A DNA stretch of 64,000 bases from Embiotoca jacksoni. Lineage: Eukaryota > Chordata > Actinopteri > Embiotocidae. The notes under the pieces were generated by a model, which saw only the letters and a program-made list of their open reading frames with translations, was not told the DNA's origin and did no database searches. Shown here piece by piece: positions 61,808 to 64,000 of the stretch. The stretch covers positions 22,501-86,500 of the forward strand of contig JAKOON010000107.1 in NCBI GenBank assembly GCA_022577435.1, in the 5' to 3' direction. Made by a program: the position numbers and the translations under genes. Numbering within the stretch: position 1 is the first letter of the stretch; every line of letters starts with the position of its first letter.

Positions 61808-64000
61808 TTTTAACGTATGAATCGCTGGAGGACATTTTAACGTATGATTCGCTGGAGGACGTTTTAACGTATGAATCGCCGGAGGAAGTTTTAACGTATG
61901 AATCGCCGGAGGAAGTTTTAACGTAGGAATCGCTGGAGAGCATTTTAACGTAGGAATCGCTGGAGGAAGTTTTAACGTAGGAATCGCTGGAGGACGTTTT
62001 AACGTATGAATCGCTGGAGGACGTTTTAACGTATGAATCGCTGGAGGACGTTTTAACGTAGGAATCGCTGGAGAACGTTTTAACGTAGGAATCGCTGGAG
62101 GACGTTTTAACGTATGAATCGCTGGAGGAAGTTTTAATGTAGGAATCGCTGGAGGAAGTTTTAACGTATGAATCGCTGGAGGAAGTTTTAATGTAGGAAT
62201 CGCTGGAGGACGTTTTAACGTATGAATCGCTGGAGGAAGTTTTAACGTAGGAATCGCTGGAGGACGTTTTAACGTATGAATCGCTGGAGGAAGTTTTAAC
62301 GTAGGAATCGCTGGAGGACGTTTTAACGTACGAATCGCTGGAGGACGTTTTAACGTACGAATCGCTGGAGAGCATTTTAACGTAGGAATCGCTGGAGGAA
62401 GTTTTAACGTAGGAATCGCTGGAGGACGTTTTAACGTTGGAATCGCTGGAGGAAGGTTTAACGTACGAATCGCTGGAGGAAGTTTTAACGTAGGAATCGC
62501 TGGAGGAAGTTTTAACGTAGGAATCGCTGGAGGAAGTTTTAGCATAGGAATCGCTGGAGGAAGTTTTAACGTAGGAATCGCTGGAGGACGTTTTAACGTA
62601 GGAATCGCTCGAGGACGTTTTAACGTATGAATCGCTGGAGGAATTTTTAACGTAGGAATCGCTGGAGGAATTTTCAACGTAGGAATCGCTGGAGGAAGTT
62701 TTAACATACGAATCGCTGGAGGAAGTTTTAACGTAGGAATCGCTGGAGGAAGTTTTAACGTAGGAATCGCAGGAGGACGTTTTAACGTAGGAATCGCTGG
62801 AGGAAGTTTTAACGTATGAATCGCTGGAGGACGTTTTAACGTATGAATCGCTGGAGGACGTTTTAACGTAGGAATCGCTGGAGGACGTTTTAACGTACGA
62901 ATCGCTGGAGGACGTTTTAACGTACGAATCGCTGGAGAGCATTTTAACGTAGGAATCGCTGGAGGAAGTTTTAACGTAGGAATCGCTGGAGGACGTTTTA
63001 ACGTTGGAATCGCTGGAGGAAGGTTTAACGTACGAATCGCTGGAGGAAGTTTTAACGTAGGAATCGCTGGAGGAAGTTTTAACGTACGAATCGCTGGAGG
63101 AAGTTTTAACGTATGAATCGCTGGAGGAAGTTTTAACGTAGGAATCGCCGGAGGACGTTTTAACGTAGGAATCGCCGGAGGAAGTTTTAACGTATGAATC
63201 GCCGGAGGAAGTTTTAACGTATGAATCGCCGGAGTAAGTTTTAACGTATGAATCGCCGGAGGAAGTTTTAACGTAGGAATCGCTGGAGAGCATTTTAACG
63301 TAGGAATCGCTGGAGGAAGTTTTAACGTACGAATCGCTGGAGGACGTTTTAACGTACGAATCGCTGGAGGACGTTTTAACGTACGAATCGCTGGAGAGCA
63401 TTTTAACGTAGGAATCGCTGGAGGACGTTTTAACGTATGAATCGCTGGAGGACGTTTTAACGTATGAATCGCTGGAGGAAGTTTTAACGTAGGAATCGCT
63501 GGAGGACGTTTTAACGTACGAATCGCTGGAGGACGTTTTAACGTACGAATCGCTGGAGAGCATTTTAACGTAGGAATCGCTGGAGGAAGTTTTAACGTAG
63601 GAATCGCTGGAGGACGTTTTAACGTTGGAATCGCTGGAGGAAGGTTTAACGTACGAATCGCTGGAGGAAGTTTTAACGTAGGAATCGCTGGAGGAAGTTT
63701 TAACGTACGAATCGCTGGAGGAAGTTTTAACGTAGGAATCGCTGGAGGAAGTTTTAACGTACGAATCGCTGGAGGAAGTTTTAACGTAGGAATCGCTGGA
63801 GGAAGTTTTAACGTAGGAATCGCTGGAGGAAGTTTTAACGTATGAATCGCTGGAGGAAGTTTTAACGTAGGAATCGCTGGAGGACGTTTTAACGTAGGAA
63901 TCGCTGGAGGAAGTTTTAACGTATGAATCGCCGGAGGAAGTTTTAACGTATGAATCGCCGGAGGAAGTTTTAACGTATGAATCGCCGGAGGAAGTTTTAA

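Larger units (their letters stand above)
1..64000. repeat. 27-bp satellite array filling the window
   Basis: The window is made only of head-to-tail copies of a 27-bp unit, all in one orientation. On the + strand the unit is TTAACGTANGAATC followed by GCTGGAGGAMGTT. N is mostly G, often T or C. M is A or C. The consensus is about 44% GC. Phase arithmetic from the TTAA at position 1 to the TTAA at 63997 gives 2,371 units: 2,364 of 27 bp and seven of 24 bp. Neighbouring units usually differ at one to three sites. The most constant stretch is GAATCGCTGGAGGA; the most variable sites are N and M. The array runs off both edges, so no junction with unique DNA is seen. What it is: tandem satellite DNA of a eukaryote. 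Its chromosomal place is not shown by the sequence. I do not recognise it as a named satellite family. Confidence 0.98.
1..64000 (-). other. Repeat-encoded open frame, nonapeptide SSSDSYVKT (not called a gene)
   Basis: On the minus strand one frame reads SSSDSYVKT over and over, because the unit is nine codons long and its consensus has no stop there. Variant residues are M, ML, F, P or N around T and S2; G or C at S4; T or L at S6; C, F, N or H at Y; I or A at V; and Q or E at K. I find 17 stop codons. Their low coordinates are 2079, 6399, 10584, 16773, 20274, 25569, 25572, 25677, 29994, 29997, 30102, 31965, 32292, 34071, 34398, 45456 and 52230. The longest stop-free stretch is 34,401-45,455. 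A minus-strand gene would begin right of the window; no start region, signal peptide or unique domain is present. Methionines inside it are repeat variants (ACG to ATG). Coding is unproven and I think it unlikely. Confidence 0.12.
30550..64000. repeat. Satellite block C (right subfamily)
   Basis: This block is marked by ATCGCCGGAG (first near 30,868), by the two-unit pair GTTGGAATC then GGAAGGTTT (first at 31,534), by GCTCGAGG (a CTCGAG palindrome) and by GGAATTTTCAACG. None of these is seen left of about 30.8 kb. The GTTGGAATC marker recurs dozens of times at whole-unit spacings such as 14, 17, 18, 19, 21, 22, 23, 24 and 34 units. A spacing of 22 units (594 bp) is frequent. The AACACACG and TTTTAGCATAGG units of block B reappear here inside duplicated tracts near 38.4, 40.2, 41.4, 48.3, 50.1, 51.6 and 60.6 kb. 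The blocks have therefore exchanged sequence or share an ancestor. Confidence 0.85.

Noticed and set aside
51422..62707. A 3,761-codon minus-strand ORF of PPAIPTLKR repeats as a proline-rich protein
   Set aside because: It overlaps the serine-frame ORF on the same strand over nearly all its length, its most variable sites change amino acids, and TGA or TAA units (for example 21704, 38252, 40061, 51422) recur with the higher-order copies.
1..64000. CRISPR array (direct repeats of about 27 bp)
   Set aside because: There are no spacers. The repeats abut head to tail and no cas genes are present.
1..64000. CENP-B box in each unit
   Set aside because: ATCGCTGGAGGAAG and the rarer TTCGCTGGAGGAAG share TTCG-nnnn-A with the CENP-B box but lack its essential CGGG half. 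Centromere identity cannot be claimed from sequence.
1..64000. G-quadruplex-forming array
   Set aside because: Only GG doublets occur (TAGG, TGGAGG), with one long loop per unit. There are no GGG runs in the consensus, so at best weak two-tier structures.
1..64000. Ribosomal intergenic spacer subrepeats, telomere repeats or a tRNA/rRNA cluster
   Set aside because: No rRNA, tRNA or telomere-like G-rich short repeat is visible, and the unit shows no promoter-like element that I recognise.

Overview
The whole 64 kb window is one uninterrupted satellite (macro-minisatellite) array with a 27-bp unit. I see no unique sequence, gene, RNA gene, transposon or flank. Written from the TTAA, the + strand unit reads TTAACGTANGAATC followed by GCTGGAGGAMGTT. 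Both ends of the window lie inside the array, so the real array is longer than 64 kb. Counting phase from the first TTAA (position 1) to the last (63997) gives exactly 2,371 units: 2,364 of 27 bp and seven of 24 bp, plus four final bases. Every other net length change is a whole number of units. An array this size points to a eukaryotic chromosome (pericentromeric, subtelomeric or knob-like heterochromatin, or a sex chromosome). The species and chromosomal position cannot be read from it.

Three blocks can be told apart by private variants. Block A (about 1-16,000) carries CTGGATGAAG, TTTTGACG, CTGAAGAGC and GAGAGCATTTTAATG. Block B (about 16,000-30,550) carries GAGAGCATTTTAACG and tracts marked by CTTTTCACG and AACACACG. 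Block C (about 30,550-64,000) carries ATCGCCGGAG, GTTGGAATC followed by GGAAGGTTT, and GCTCGAGG. Inside each block, segments of 22 to 335 units are duplicated almost exactly. Examples are 4,320/4,212 bp and 8,505 bp in A, 1,080 bp and 4,425 bp in B, and 2,106, 1,593, 1,782/1,188, 1,995 and 9,042 bp in C. This is higher-order, mosaic amplification.

Because 27 is a multiple of three, a frame that is open in one unit stays open for kilobases. Two minus-strand frames, with nonapeptides SSSDSYVKT and PPAIPTLKR, and part of one plus-strand frame (NVGIAGGSF) therefore give very long ORFs. I do not call any of them a gene. The first two are about equally open (17 stop codons seen in the first, at least 14 in the second). 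No start region, signal peptide, non-repeat domain or splice structure is visible, and the stops are copied along with the duplicated blocks. One caveat is kept as a finding: the two most variable positions of the unit are both silent third-codon positions of the SSSDSYVKT frame, which would fit an origin in, or past selection as, a coding repeat.

No multi-gene system is present. The points of interest are the strict length phase, the linked 24-bp unit variant, the twofold CpG excess, the constant GC skew, and the duplication history recorded by rare variants.
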